A stretch of 64,000 nt of DNA from assembly GCA_902364645.1 (NCBI GenBank), contig CABJEP010000010.1, positions 23,275 through 87,274 on the forward strand. Reading direction: 5' to 3'. This document shows, in pieces, positions 17,451-26,321 of the stretch. Position 1 is the stretch's first letter; each line of letters begins with the position of its first letter. The DNA comes from Coriobacteriaceae bacterium (lineage in GTDB: Bacteria; Actinomycetota; Coriobacteriia; Coriobacteriales; Coriobacteriaceae). The notes under the pieces are model-generated. The model was not told the DNA's origin and searched no databases. It worked only from the letters and a program-made list of their open reading frames with translations. The position numbers and the translations under genes are program-made.

Positions 17451-18695
17451 ATGGCGGCTCGCGTCTGCCTAGTCCACTATCACGAGGTTGGGCTGAAGGG
17501 CAAGAACCGCGCACATTTTGAGCATATCCTCATGGATAACATCAAGGCGGCCTTGGCCGCCTTTTCCGTGAATGCCGTGTCTCGAATTTCCGGTTATATC
17601 CTCGTGACCTTTAACGAGCATCAGGCCGACGAGGCGGCGCGTGTCATTCGCACCGTTCCCGGCGTTGCTCGCGTGTCTTTGGCGTATCACACCAATCGCG
17701 ACCCTCAGGAGTACTGTGCCGCCGCCGTGAAGGCGCTGCGCGAGTTTGGTTCCTTCGATTCGTTTAAGGTGCACGCCAAGCGCTCCAATACCGACTATGA
17801 GCTCACCTCGATTGACATCAATCGCCAGGTGGGCGAGGTGCTGTGTGAGGCGTTTCCTGATAAAAAGGTTCAGATGCACGACCCCGATGCGATGGTGCAC
17901 GTATTGGTGGTCCAGGGTAGTGTCTACGTGTATGCGCGCTCCGAGCGCGGCGTGGGCGGTCTGCCGGTGGGTTCTGCCGGCAAGGTCGTGACGCTGCTGT
18001 CGTCGGGTATCGATTCTCCGGTGGCGACCTGGATGCTCGCGCGTCGCGGCGCGGTGTGCGTGCCGGTACATTTCTCTGGTCGTCCGCAGACGCCCGATAC
18101 GAGCGAGTATTTGGTGCAGGACATCATCCGTGCGCTTGAGCCGGGTGTCCAGATCGGCCGCCTGTACGTGGTGCCGTTTGGCGACTGCCAGCGTGAGATT
18201 TCGGTCACCTGCCCCAGCAACCTGCGCGTGATCATGTATCGCCGCATTATGTATTCGGTTGCCGAGCGCATTGCACACATCGAGGGCGCCAAGGCCATCG
18301 TTACGGGCGAATCGCTTGGGCAGGTTGCCTCTCAAACGCTTGAGAACATCATGGCCGTCAACGAGGCCGTGAAGATCCCCGTGTTCCGCCCTCTCATCGG
18401 TTCGGACAAGCAGGAGATCATCGCGCGCGCCGAGGAGATCGGTACGTTCGATATCTCGACTGAGGCCGCTCCCGACTGCTGCACGCTATTTATGCCGCGC
18501 CGTCCCGAGACGCATGCCAAACTTGATGCCGTGCATGAGGCCTGGGAGTTGTTCGACCACGAGGAGATGATCGAGCGCCTGCTCAAGCAGACCGAGTACA
18601 TCGACTTCGAGAGCAACACGTATAAGGCCCCTAAGACCTTAAAACGCAAACATTCGGAGCTTGCTCCGCGTGAGATTTACCAAGATCACGAGTAA
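17451..18695 (+). CDS. thiI: tRNA 4-thiouridine synthetase ThiI, no rhodanese domain
   Basis: ThiI adenylates U8 of tRNA and transfers sulfur to give s4U; some homologues also serve thiamine biosynthesis. The 414-residue protein has an N-terminal ferredoxin-like plus THUMP region (about 1-165) and a PP-loop ATP pyrophosphatase (LLSSGIDSPVATWML, then ATGES-like VTGESLGQVASQT). The C-terminal rhodanese domain of the E. coli enzyme is absent, as in Gram-positive forms, so sulfur is expected to come directly from a cysteine desulfurase partner. The conserved DCCTLFMPRRP block is present. It ends the mihF-gmk-rpoZ-thiI operon and is followed by a terminator. Confidence 0.92.
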   Translation: MAARVCLVHYHEVGLKGKNRAHFEHILMDNIKAALAAFSVNAVSRISGYILVTFNEHQADEAARVIRTVPGVARVSLAYHTNRDPQEYCAAAVKALREFGSFDSFKVHAKRSNTDYELTSIDINRQVGEVLCEAFPDKKVQMHDPDAMVHVLVVQGSVYVYARSERGVGGLPVGSAGKVVTLLSSGIDSPVATWMLARRGAVCVPVHFSGRPQTPDTSEYLVQDIIRALEPGVQIGRLYVVPFGDCQREISVTCPSNLRVIMYRRIMYSVAERIAHIEGAKAIVTGESLGQVASQTLENIMAVNEAVKIPVFRPLIGSDKQEIIARAEEIGTFDISTEAAPDCCTLFMPRRPETHAKLDAVHEAWELFDHEEMIERLLKQTEYIDFESNTYKAPKTLKRKHSELAPREIYQDHE

Positions 18696-18705
18696 TTTTG
18701 TGCAT

Positions 18706-18740
18706 AGACCGACGATGCTTCTGCATCGCCGGTCTTTTGC
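18706..18740 (+). terminator. Intrinsic terminator after thiI
   Basis: GACCG-CGATGC pairs with GCATCG-CGGTC across a TTCT loop, with one A/C mismatch, followed by TTTTGC. Confidence 0.85.
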
Positions 18741-18813
18741 TATCTGGGCATTTTGCGGCTAAGTGTTCATTTGCTGACGTGTGCCTGAATAAATGGACAG
18801 ATTTGTGCAAGGT

Positions 18814-18853
18814 TTTGGTCGGTTTTTGGTTTGACCGCTAAAACCGGTTTTGG
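18814..18853 (+). repeat. TTTGG repeats and palindrome upstream of comEA
   Basis: TTTGGTCGG at 18814 and TTTGGTTTG at 18825 are spaced by exactly 11 bp, and a further TTTGG lies at 18849. The perfect 12-bp palindrome AAAACCGGTTTT lies between them. The first two match the phased repeats upstream of recA. Confidence 0.4.
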
Positions 18854-18908
18854 AGCGTGGCTGTTGCAGGGCTCTTTTCCTGACACGATGTTGTTGGGAG
18901 GTTTTGCT

Positions 18909-19622
18909 ATGGCGCAGCGCGAACAACACGAACGAGTCAAAAAGATGGACCGCTGGGCGGACAAGCTGCTCGGTCATAAGGCAGTGGTGATGGCGATACT
19001 GGTTGTCATTGCGATGGCGAGTGGACTGGCGATGGCGAACCTTGGCGGCGGTGCCGGTGGCGTGTCGTTTGAGCGCACTGACGGTTCGGGCTCGTTGGTG
19101 GAGTCGGGATCCGGTGATGCCTCGAGCGGAAAGACATCCGAAGGTTCTTCGACTAAGGCTTCTGCCGCGGCAGAGGTCTATGTCGATGTCGATGGCGCCG
19201 TTGTGTCGCCCGGTGTATATCGTCTCAAGGACGGCGCGCGGGTGGCTCAGGCGATTGATGCCGCCGGCGGGCTGGCGCCCGAGGCAGACGTTACGGGGCT
19301 CAATCGGGCATCTAAGGTCGTCGATGGACAGAAGATTCACGTTCCAATGGTAGGGGAGCAGCAGGCGTCCATTGCGGAAGCCGGTGTTGATGGTGGGGCT
19401 TCCACATCATCGGGCGTGAGTGGCGCAACAGGCCTAGTAAACATCAATACGGCAAGCGCAGAAGAGCTGCAGACGCTTTCGGGCATCGGTCCCTCCATGG
19501 CCCAGTCGATTATCGATGAACGGACAAAGAACGGTGCTTTTGCCTCGGTTGACGACCTGATGCGTGTGTCGGGAATCGGCGAGAAGAAGCTTGCCAAAAT
19601 CAAAGATTTCATCTGCGTATGA
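18909..19622 (+). CDS. comEA: Competence protein ComEA, DNA receptor
   Basis: Membrane-anchored double-stranded DNA receptor for transformation, 237 residues. One N-terminal membrane segment (around AVVMAILVVIAMASGLAM), a Ser/Gly-rich linker, an SLBB domain (VYVDVDGAVVSPGVYRL to QKIHVP) and a C-terminal double helix-hairpin-helix DNA-binding domain starting VNINTASAEELQTLSGIG. ATG 18909 is chosen because GGGAGG lies eight bases upstream; the frame is open for 26 more codons with no better site. It overlaps comEC by four bases (ATGA). Confidence 0.92.
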   Translation: MAQREQHERVKKMDRWADKLLGHKAVVMAILVVIAMASGLAMANLGGGAGGVSFERTDGSGSLVESGSGDASSGKTSEGSSTKASAAAEVYVDVDGAVVSPGVYRLKDGARVAQAIDAAGGLAPEADVTGLNRASKVVDGQKIHVPMVGEQQASIAEAGVDGGASTSSGVSGATGLVNINTASAEELQTLSGIGPSMAQSIIDERTKNGAFASVDDLMRVSGIGEKKLAKIKDFICV

Positions 19623-21922
19623 GTGCGACCGAGCGTGAACATGTGATGCCTCCGCGGCCCCTGATGCCGTGGACGATGGCCCTGTGTGCCGGCATGTGCA
19701 TGAGCTGCGCCTTGGTGCTCAACGTGGCCGCTGATGCGCTGCTGAGGGAGCAGGCGCCGGCGGTCGGGCTGCTATGGGCCATTCCCGTTGCGGCGGCGGT
19801 ATTCGTTGTGCTGGCCCAATCTTGTGCGCGGCTTGCCCCTTGGAAGCGGTGGCTGTATGCCGCGTCCGTCGGTCTCGTGGCGGGAGCGGTCGTCTCGGCG
19901 TGGTGGGCTGTGGGCGCGCTCAGTGCCTCGAAGGCGCTCGATGGTCGAGCGGCAAGCAGCCTCGAGTTTGTTGTGCAGGGTGATCCATCCATAAACGACG
20001 ACGTGTATTCCTATACCTGCGAGGCACGCGCGGACGGTAAGAACTTGGCAACGGTTCGCCTATCGTGTGACCGCGAGCTCAAGGTCGGGGCGCACGTGCG
20101 CGTTATCGGTCGCGTTTCACGTTTTGAGAACGATGCGTATGGACGATCGCGCGCGCTCCGAGGCGAGGTGCGTAAGGTTAAAGCCGTTCGGATTTTGTCC
20201 GTCGATGAGGGCTCTCCGTGGACGCTGCTTCGGCTGCGAAAAGGGCTGCTTGCGTCCATCGCGCCTGCGACCGACCCGGCGCGTGCGCTCATAGCCGGTG
20301 TCGTCTGCGGTCGTTCGGCCGAGCTGCGCGCCCAGTCGGCGGGTGATTGGTTTTCGGTGACGGGAACGGCGCATCTTATCGCCGTCTCGGGCAGCCATTT
20401 GGCTATTGTGGGGTTTGTAATCGAGGGTGTATTGCAAAAGACTCGGTGCTCACGTGGCCTTCAGCGGGCGATATTGGCGATAACGCTTGTGGGCTACGCT
20501 GCCTTTACGGGCGCATCTCCCTCGGCCGTGCGCGCGTGCTGCATGGTGTTCGCGACGCTTGTCGTAAACGGCGCGGGGCGTCGCCGGCACGGCGCATCGG
20601 CACTCTTCGTAACCATGTCGATCTTTGTGCTACTGAGGCCGACGGTGCTGTTCGAGATGGGCTTTCAGCTTTCATGTGCCAGCGTCTTAGCCATTCTGTG
20701 CTTTTGCCCCTATGCGACCTACGCTTTGGGTGAGCTGGGTGTGCCGACGGGCGTTGCCAGCATGCTTTCCGTTACGCTGTGCTCGCAACTGGCGACGCTC
20801 CCCATTACCATTCCTGCATTCGGTACGTTCTCGCTCATTGCTCCGTTGGCAAATGCGGTCATCGGTCCGGTGGTGAGCGTACTGCTTGCTGTGTCCATCG
20901 TGCTGGTTCCCTTTTCGCTCGTGGGACCGTTGCGGACTTGGGCGCTCGTTGTGCCCATGATTGCCGCCCGTTGCGCGCTGTTTTTCGAGCAGCTGTTTGC
21001 CGCCGTGCCGGGTGCATCCGTGAGCGTGCCGCCCGATAGCATGTGGATTTACCTAGTGCCGTGTTTGCTGGCGGTTCTGCTTGTCCGGTGGCCGCGTCCC
21101 CGTGCACGTCCTATGGCGGTGGGGCTTGCATGCCTGGTGCTCTTGGCTGCGATTCCGTACGTCTACTGGGATCGATTCGCTCCGCCTTCGGTGACGGTGC
21201 TCGATGTGGGCCAGGCCGATGCGATTCTTATCCGCCAGGGCGGCGCAGTAGCACTCGTCGACTGCGGGCTCGACGAGCGCGTGGTGGCGGCGTTGGTCCG
21301 CAATAACGTGCACCATATCGATGCCGTCTTTGTGACGCATTGGGATGAGGACCACTGGGGTGGTCTGCCTGCCGTGCTCGAACAGTTTTCGGTCGGAACG
21401 ATTGCCGCGGCGGCTGATGCGCTGGAGGATGCTCCTGCCGAGGTATTGAACCGACCTGGCGTGGAGTATCGGCAGGTGCGCCGTGGGGATACAGTCGACA
21501 TCGGCTCATTTTGCGCCCGCGTGATGTGGCCATTCGAGTCCGTGGATGGCGAGGGAAATGAGGACTCGCTTGTCCTGCTGCTCTCTTATATTCAGGAAGG
21601 CAAGGGCCTGCGTATGCTCCTCACCGGCGATGCCGAGCTCGACCAAGAACGGGAATTCGTTCAGGAGGTGGGGGATATCGATGTCCTTAAACTTGGGCAT
21701 CACGGCTCTAAGGTTTCAGTCGATGGTGAGTTGCTGGACGTCCTGAAGCCCGAGCTTTCCCTCGCGAGCGCGGGCGAGGAGAATCGATACGGCCATCCGT
21801 CCGACGCCTGCATCGATGCCGTTAAGGAAGCGGGCGGCGTGTTCGCGTGCACTATCGAACACGGCGACATTACCGTCACGCCGACTGCGAATGGCTTTGC
21901 GATGCGATGCCAGCGACCGTGA
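19619..21922 (+). CDS. comEC: Competence protein ComEC, DNA uptake channel with metallo-beta-lactamase domain
   Basis: Polytopic channel that carries single-stranded DNA across the membrane. The 767-residue protein has N-terminal helices and a small soluble domain (about 30-190), the ComEC/Rec2 core with many helices (about 215-510), and a C-terminal metallo-beta-lactamase-like domain (from about 520). The last has VLDVGQADAILI and the zinc-type motif THWDEDHWGG. The four-base overlap with comEA indicates coupled translation. Together with comEA it implies natural transformation potential; type IV pilus genes are not in this window. Confidence 0.93.
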   Translation: MSATEREHVMPPRPLMPWTMALCAGMCMSCALVLNVAADALLREQAPAVGLLWAIPVAAAVFVVLAQSCARLAPWKRWLYAASVGLVAGAVVSAWWAVGALSASKALDGRAASSLEFVVQGDPSINDDVYSYTCEARADGKNLATVRLSCDRELKVGAHVRVIGRVSRFENDAYGRSRALRGEVRKVKAVRILSVDEGSPWTLLRLRKGLLASIAPATDPARALIAGVVCGRSAELRAQSAGDWFSVTGTAHLIAVSGSHLAIVGFVIEGVLQKTRCSRGLQRAILAITLVGYAAFTGASPSAVRACCMVFATLVVNGAGRRRHGASALFVTMSIFVLLRPTVLFEMGFQLSCASVLAILCFCPYATYALGELGVPTGVASMLSVTLCSQLATLPITIPAFGTFSLIAPLANAVIGPVVSVLLAVSIVLVPFSLVGPLRTWALVVPMIAARCALFFEQLFAAVPGASVSVPPDSMWIYLVPCLLAVLLVRWPRPRARPMAVGLACLVLLAAIPYVYWDRFAPPSVTVLDVGQADAILIRQGGAVALVDCGLDERVVAALVRNNVHHIDAVFVTHWDEDHWGGLPAVLEQFSVGTIAAAADALEDAPAEVLNRPGVEYRQVRRGDTVDIGSFCARVMWPFESVDGEGNEDSLVLLLSYIQEGKGLRMLLTGDAELDQEREFVQEVGDIDVLKLGHHGSKVSVDGELLDVLKPELSLASAGEENRYGHPSDACIDAVKEAGGVFACTIEHGDITVTPTANGFAMRCQRP

Positions 21923-21930
21923 CGACGTCG

Positions 21931-21960
21931 TTGGCGTGTGGTGGGCCCCTGGGCTAGAAT
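21931..21960 (+). promoter_or_regulatory. Probable holA promoter
   Basis: TTGGCG (21931-21936), an 18-bp spacer and TAGAAT (21955-21960), about 40 bp before the holA start. Confidence 0.55.
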
Positions 21961-22000
21961 GGCACGGAGCGAATACGAAGGCCTGCGGGAGGGGAGCGCA

Positions 22001-22963
22001 ATGTCCGAAACCGGTCTGCTGCCGGCATATCTGATCGTCGGTACCGACGGAGTCAAGCGCGATCACGCCGTCTCGCGTATGAAAGCGCGTCTGGAAAAGT
22101 CGGGTATGGTCGAGTTCAACCTCGACGAGCGCGACATGACCAAGGACCCCGATATCGAGTCGATTATCGGATCGCTTAACACCTTTCCGATGGGCAGCGA
22201 GTTTCGCCTGGTAATCCTTGATGGCTGCTCAAAGCTCGCCAAGGCGGTCTCGGAGCCGCTCGCCGAGTATCTGGCGAGTCCCAGCCCCACAACGGTTTGC
22301 CTCATAATCGCCGATTCGCTTGCCAAGAACACGCGCCTGTACAAGGCGATCGCCAAGATTGACAAGAAGGCCGTGATCGATTGCTCCGGCACCAAGCGCT
22401 GGGAGCTTCCGCGCCGCGTGCAGCAGATGGCGACGCAGCATGGCAAGTCGATCTCGACGGCGGCCGCCGAGGAACTTGTCTCGCGTTCGGGTGAAAACAC
22501 TCGCATGCTCGATAACGACTTGGCTAAGCTTGCCCAGATGGTCGAGGCGCCGCAGATTGAGCTTGCCGACGTTGAGCGCTGGATTGTACGTACGGCCGAG
22601 GCTCAACCCTGGGACTTTCTCAATGCGGTCTCGGCCCGTGACATGCGACGCTCGCTCGAGCTCTTCAATCTACTGCCCGCCAAGAGCTACGTGTGGACTT
22701 ACACATTGCTGTGCGGCCGCATCCGCGAGCTTATCGTTGCCAAGGCGCTCGAGGCGCGCGGACAGGGTCGTGAGTTGGCCGCAACACTTAAGCTCCAGTC
22801 CTGGCAGGTCAAGAATCACCTGACCTGGGCACGTCGCTTTTCGATGGCAGAGCTCGTTGCCGCGCTCGAGGGCGCGGTCGATGTGGAGCTCGCGCTGAAG
22901 GGTTCGGCCGATTCTCAGACCGCGCTTTTGCTCTGGATTACGAACATCTTGAGAAAATCGTGA
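22001..22963 (+). CDS. holA: DNA polymerase III delta subunit
   Basis: HolA is the clamp-opening subunit of the clamp loader. The 320-residue product shows the family outline: an N-terminal AAA+-like region (AYLIVGTDGVKRDHAVSRM, then LVILDGCSKLAK), the middle block NTRMLDNDLAKLA, and the C-terminal collar helices (SLELFNLLPAKSYVWTYTLLCGRIREL). It lacks a functional Walker A, as expected. ATG 22001 is preceded by GGGAGGGGAG. Position between comEC and rpsT is a widespread order. Confidence 0.93.
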   Translation: MSETGLLPAYLIVGTDGVKRDHAVSRMKARLEKSGMVEFNLDERDMTKDPDIESIIGSLNTFPMGSEFRLVILDGCSKLAKAVSEPLAEYLASPSPTTVCLIIADSLAKNTRLYKAIAKIDKKAVIDCSGTKRWELPRRVQQMATQHGKSISTAAAEELVSRSGENTRMLDNDLAKLAQMVEAPQIELADVERWIVRTAEAQPWDFLNAVSARDMRRSLELFNLLPAKSYVWTYTLLCGRIRELIVAKALEARGQGRELAATLKLQSWQVKNHLTWARRFSMAELVAALEGAVDVELALKGSADSQTALLLWITNILRKS

Positions 22964-23015
22964 TGATACCTGCCTATTTGACAAATTCGTTCTATCCCTT
23001 TGAGGGGGAGCGTGC

Positions 23016-23069
23016 TATAGTAGGCGCTTGCATGACCTCACCGTGTCTCAGAGGTGTCATACATTTTTT
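23016..23069 (+). promoter_or_regulatory. rpsT -10 and leader hairpin
   Basis: TGCTATAGT (extended -10; TATAGT at 23016-23021) is followed by a leader with ATGAC (23032) pairing to GTCAT (23056-23060), extended across a small bulge by CTC/GAG, then TTTTTT (23064-23069). This could be a weak attenuator before rpsT. Confidence 0.4.
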
Positions 23070-23096
23070 GCAAGGAACTCGAAAGGAACTCCAGAA

Positions 23097-23363
23097 GTGG
23101 CAAACATCAAGTCTCAGAAGAAGCGTATCCGCACCAATGAGGCAGCTCGCATGCGTAACAAGGCTGTCAAGTCCGAGCTCAAGACGCTGACCAAGCACGT
23201 CCAGTCCGCCGTCGCCGAGGGCGACGCCGAGAAGGCCCAGGCTGCCCTCAAGACCGTCACCAAGCGTCTCGACATGGCTGCCGCTAAGCATGTCATCCAC
23301 AAGAACCAGGCTTCCAACCGTAAGTCCGGTCTTGCCAAGCTCGTGAACAGCATCAACGCCTAA
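23097..23363 (+). CDS. rpsT: 30S ribosomal protein S20
   Basis: Primary 16S-rRNA-binding protein of 88 residues, very basic and alpha-helical, with the family start [18 protein letters not shown] and the block KLVNSINA at the end. The start is GTG 23097 with AAAGGA nine bases upstream; the upstream in-frame ATG at 23028 falls in the leader and would add a segment foreign to S20. A non-AUG start is a known feature of some rpsT genes and fits autoregulation. Confidence 0.94.
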   Translation: MANIKSQKKRIRTNEAARMRNKAVKSELKTLTKHVQSAVAEGDAEKAQAALKTVTKRLDMAAAKHVIHKNQASNRKSGLAKLVNSINA

Positions 23364-23397
23364 GTTGTAAATTTCACATCACACAGATTACGCGCAT

Positions 23398-23434
23398 AAA
23401 TGGAGCCTGTTTTATGGAACAGGCTCCATTTTTT
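23398..23434 (+). terminator. Intrinsic terminator after rpsT
   Basis: AATGGAGCCTGTT pairs with AACAGGCTCCATT (perfect stem, 6-nt loop TTATGG), followed by a T-run. Confidence 0.92.
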
Positions 23435-23446
23435 GTACCGCTCGGG

Positions 23447-23452
23447 TAAGAT
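23447..23452 (+). promoter_or_regulatory. -10 element placing lepA on a leaderless mRNA
   Basis: TAAGAT ends seven bases before the lepA ATG (23460) and no Shine-Dalgarno sequence lies between, so transcription should start at or next to the start codon. Confidence 0.5.
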
Positions 23453-23459
23453 AGTCCGC

Positions 23460-25271
23460 ATGAATACTTCAATTGATATTTCCCACATCCGTAACTTCTC
23501 GATTGTTGCGCACATCGACCATGGCAAGTCCACGATCAGTGACCGCATCCTCGAGCTCACCCATACCGTCGACGAGCGCGACATGGAGTCGCAGCTGCTC
23601 GACACTATGGATATCGAGCGCGAGCGCGGCATCACGATCAAGTCCAATGCCGTCCGCGTTTCCTATGACGCCGACGATGGCGAGACGTATCAGTTCAACC
23701 TGATCGATACGCCGGGCCACGTTGACTTTACCTACGAGGTCTCGCGCTCGCTGGCAGCCTGTGAGGGCGCGGTGCTCGTTGTCGACGCCACGCAGGGCGT
23801 CGAGGCGCAGACCGTTTCCAACGCGACGCTCGCCATGAACGCCAACTTGGACATTGTGCCGGCCATCAACAAGATCGACCTGCCCTCGGCCCATCCCGAT
23901 GAGGTCAAGACCGAGATCGAGGATGACCTGGCGATCCCTGCCGATGATGCCGTGTGTGTCTCGGGCAAGACCGGCGAGGGTATTCACGATCTGCTAGAGT
24001 CCATCGTCTTTTTGATCTCTCCGCCTAAGGGCGATGCAAATGCTCCGCTCAAAGCGCTCATTCTGGATTCGTACTTTGACGAGTATCGCGGCGTGGTGGC
24101 CACGGTGCGCGTCTTTGACGGCTCCATCAAAAAGGGCGATACCCTGCGCATGATGCAGGCAGAGGGCGACTTTTTGGTCGACGGCGTGGGTGTCAAGCGT
24201 CCTGCCGAGACCCCGGTTGACGCGCTGACGGTTGGCGAGGTCGGCTACGTGGTCACGGGCCTGAAGGACCCCGAGGCCGTTCGCGTGGGCGACACCCTTA
24301 CCTGGGCGTCGAACCCCTGCCCCGAGCCGCTTCCCGGTTACCGCGAGGCCAAGCCCATGGTCTATACGGGCCTGTTCCCGATCGATAACAAGGACTACGA
24401 GAACCTGCGTGACGCACTCGATAAGCTGCACGTCAACGACCCGTCGTTGGTGTGGGAGCCCGAGACCTCGGTGGCGCTCGGCTTTGGCTTCCGCGTGGGC
24501 TTCCTGGGCCTGCTGCACATGGAGGTCGTCAAGGAACGCCTGGAGCGCGAGTTCAACTTGGACCTCATTGCCACGAGCCCCTCGGTGGACTATCACGTCT
24601 ACAAGACTGACGGCGAGATGATTGATGTCCGTAGCCCGCAGGATCTTCCCGAGGCCACGCGCATCGAGCGTATCGAGGAACCCTACCTCAAGGCTAAGAT
24701 CATCTGCCCGCCCGAGTATACGGGTGCCGTCATGCAGCTCGCTATCGAGCACCGTGGCATTACAACCGACATGATCCATCTCACGAGCAAATCGGTCGAG
24801 ATGCGCTTTGACATGCCGCTCGCCGAGCTCATCCTGGACTTCTTTGACCAGCTCAAGAGTCGTACCAAGGGCTATGCCTCGCTCGACTACGAGTTCAACG
24901 AGTACCGTCCCTCCGAGCTCGTTAAGCTCGATATCTTGCTTTCGGGCGACGAGGTGGACGCGCTGTCGTTTATCGTCCACAAGGACAAGGCCTATGGTCT
25001 GGCCCGTGGCCTGTGCGACAAGCTTAAGGAGATCATCCCGCGTCAGCTGTTCGAGGTGCCCATCCAGGGTGCTATCGGCAATAAGATCATTGCCCGCTCC
25101 ACCGTCAAGGCGCGTCGCAAGGACGTGCTTGCTAAGTGCTACGGCGGCGATATCTCGCGTAAGCGCAAGCTGCTCGAGAAGCAGAAAGAGGGCAAGAAGC
25201 GCATGAAGGCCATCGGATCGGTCGAGGTCCCGCAGGAGGCCTTTATGGCGATCCTCAAGGTGGACGAGTAG
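23460..25271 (+). CDS. lepA: Elongation factor 4 (LepA)
   Basis: Ribosome-associated translational GTPase of 603 residues. G1 is [10 protein letters not shown]2 includes [10 protein letters not shown]3 DTPGHVDF and G4 NKIDLP; the EF-G-like domains II, III and V and the LepA-specific C-terminal domain ending [13 protein letters not shown] follow. The open frame runs 20 codons upstream through the rpsT terminator, which cannot be coding; ATG 23460 gives the usual N-terminus and appears leaderless. lepA followed by hemW is a common order, here with dusB between. Confidence 0.96.
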   Translation: MNTSIDISHIRNFSIVAHIDHGKSTISDRILELTHTVDERDMESQLLDTMDIERERGITIKSNAVRVSYDADDGETYQFNLIDTPGHVDFTYEVSRSLAACEGAVLVVDATQGVEAQTVSNATLAMNANLDIVPAINKIDLPSAHPDEVKTEIEDDLAIPADDAVCVSGKTGEGIHDLLESIVFLISPPKGDANAPLKALILDSYFDEYRGVVATVRVFDGSIKKGDTLRMMQAEGDFLVDGVGVKRPAETPVDALTVGEVGYVVTGLKDPEAVRVGDTLTWASNPCPEPLPGYREAKPMVYTGLFPIDNKDYENLRDALDKLHVNDPSLVWEPETSVALGFGFRVGFLGLLHMEVVKERLEREFNLDLIATSPSVDYHVYKTDGEMIDVRSPQDLPEATRIERIEEPYLKAKIICPPEYTGAVMQLAIEHRGITTDMIHLTSKSVEMRFDMPLAELILDFFDQLKSRTKGYASLDYEFNEYRPSELVKLDILLSGDEVDALSFIVHKDKAYGLARGLCDKLKEIIPRQLFEVPIQGAIGNKIIARSTVKARRKDVLAKCYGGDISRKRKLLEKQKEGKKRMKAIGSVEVPQEAFMAILKVDE

Positions 25272-25275
25272 GTCT

Positions 25276-26319
25276 ATGGCGCTTTCTGAATACAGCAAGC
25301 GGCTGCTGGGCGCCTATGCCGAGCAGCCGTTCCTTATGGCTCCCATGGCGGGCGTGACCGACCCTGCCTACCGCATCATGTGCCGCCGTCGCGGTGCCAA
25401 CCTTGCCTACAGCGAGATGGTGAGCGTGGCGGGCCTTGCCTATGCCAGCAACAAGACCTGGCGCCTGGTGCTACCGGCCGACGAGGAGCAGCAGATTTGC
25501 GTGCAACTCTTTGGCTCCAAGCCCGATCAGTTTGCGAGCGCCGTCGCTGCCGTCGAGGAGCGCGTTGGCGATCGCCTGTCGCTCATCGATATCAATATGG
25601 CATGCCCCGCCCGCAAGGTTGTTACCAAGGGCGAGGGCTCGGCGCTCATGCGCACGCCCGATTTGGCCGAGAAGATCGTCGAGGCGGCGGTGGGCGCGGC
25701 GCATGTACCCGTGACCGTAAAGATCCGCAAGGGCTTTTATGCCGAGGACCGTAATGCCGCGACATTTGCCCAGATGCTCGAAGGCGCCGGTGCCGCCGCG
25801 GTGGCGGTGCATGGCCGCTGCGCCACGCAGCTCTATACGGGCCAGGCCGATTGGTCGGTCGTCGATGAGGTTGCCGACGCCGTTGAGATTCCCGTGATTG
25901 GTTCGGGCGATGTGTTCTCGGCCGAGGATGCCGCGGAGCATCTGCGCAACTCGGGTGCCAGCGCGGTGTTTATTGCGCGCGGTATCTATGGGAACCCGTG
26001 GGTGTTTGGCGATGCTCGCGCCCTTGCGCTCGATGGCATACCGGTGCCGGCTCGCAGCTCCGTTGAGCGCCTGGACGCCCTGCGTGAGCACCTAACGCTG
26101 ACGCATGAGCTCCTGCCGCTCATGTCGCGTGCCCGCACGTACGCAAGCTGGTACTTAAAAGGCATGCCCCATGCTGCAGCCTGGCGCGCGCAGGTGGTGC
26201 GCTGCTCCACGTATGAGGAGTTTATGGCGCTGGTCGATGAGATCGAGCATGATGTGGTGGCCTGTGAGGCTGCCCTTGCCGCCGGCGAATCGGTGCCCCC
26301 TCATCCGCTGGAGGCTTAA
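25276..26319 (+). CDS. dusB: tRNA-dihydrouridine synthase (DusB-like)
   Basis: FMN-dependent reductase making dihydrouridine in tRNA D-loops; 347 residues with a TIM barrel plus helical tRNA-binding domain. Motifs: MAPMAGVTDPAYR, the catalytic Cys in NMACPARKV, KIRKGF, HGRCATQLYTGQADW and GSGDVFSAEDA. The closest subfamily by pattern is DusB/Dus3 of Gram-positives, so position specificity is an inference. ATG 25276 starts four bases after lepA and its stop lies two bases before hemW. Confidence 0.92.
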   Translation: MALSEYSKRLLGAYAEQPFLMAPMAGVTDPAYRIMCRRRGANLAYSEMVSVAGLAYASNKTWRLVLPADEEQQICVQLFGSKPDQFASAVAAVEERVGDRLSLIDINMACPARKVVTKGEGSALMRTPDLAEKIVEAAVGAAHVPVTVKIRKGFYAEDRNAATFAQMLEGAGAAAVAVHGRCATQLYTGQADWSVVDEVADAVEIPVIGSGDVFSAEDAAEHLRNSGASAVFIARGIYGNPWVFGDARALALDGIPVPARSSVERLDALREHLTLTHELLPLMSRARTYASWYLKGMPHAAAWRAQVVRCSTYEEFMALVDEIEHDVVACEAALAAGESVPPHPLEA

Positions 26320-26321
26320 GG

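Noticed and set aside
23400..23459. Upstream extension of lepA by 20 codons
   Set aside because: The extra codons run through the rpsT terminator hairpin and the promoter -10; the family N-terminus fits ATG 23460.
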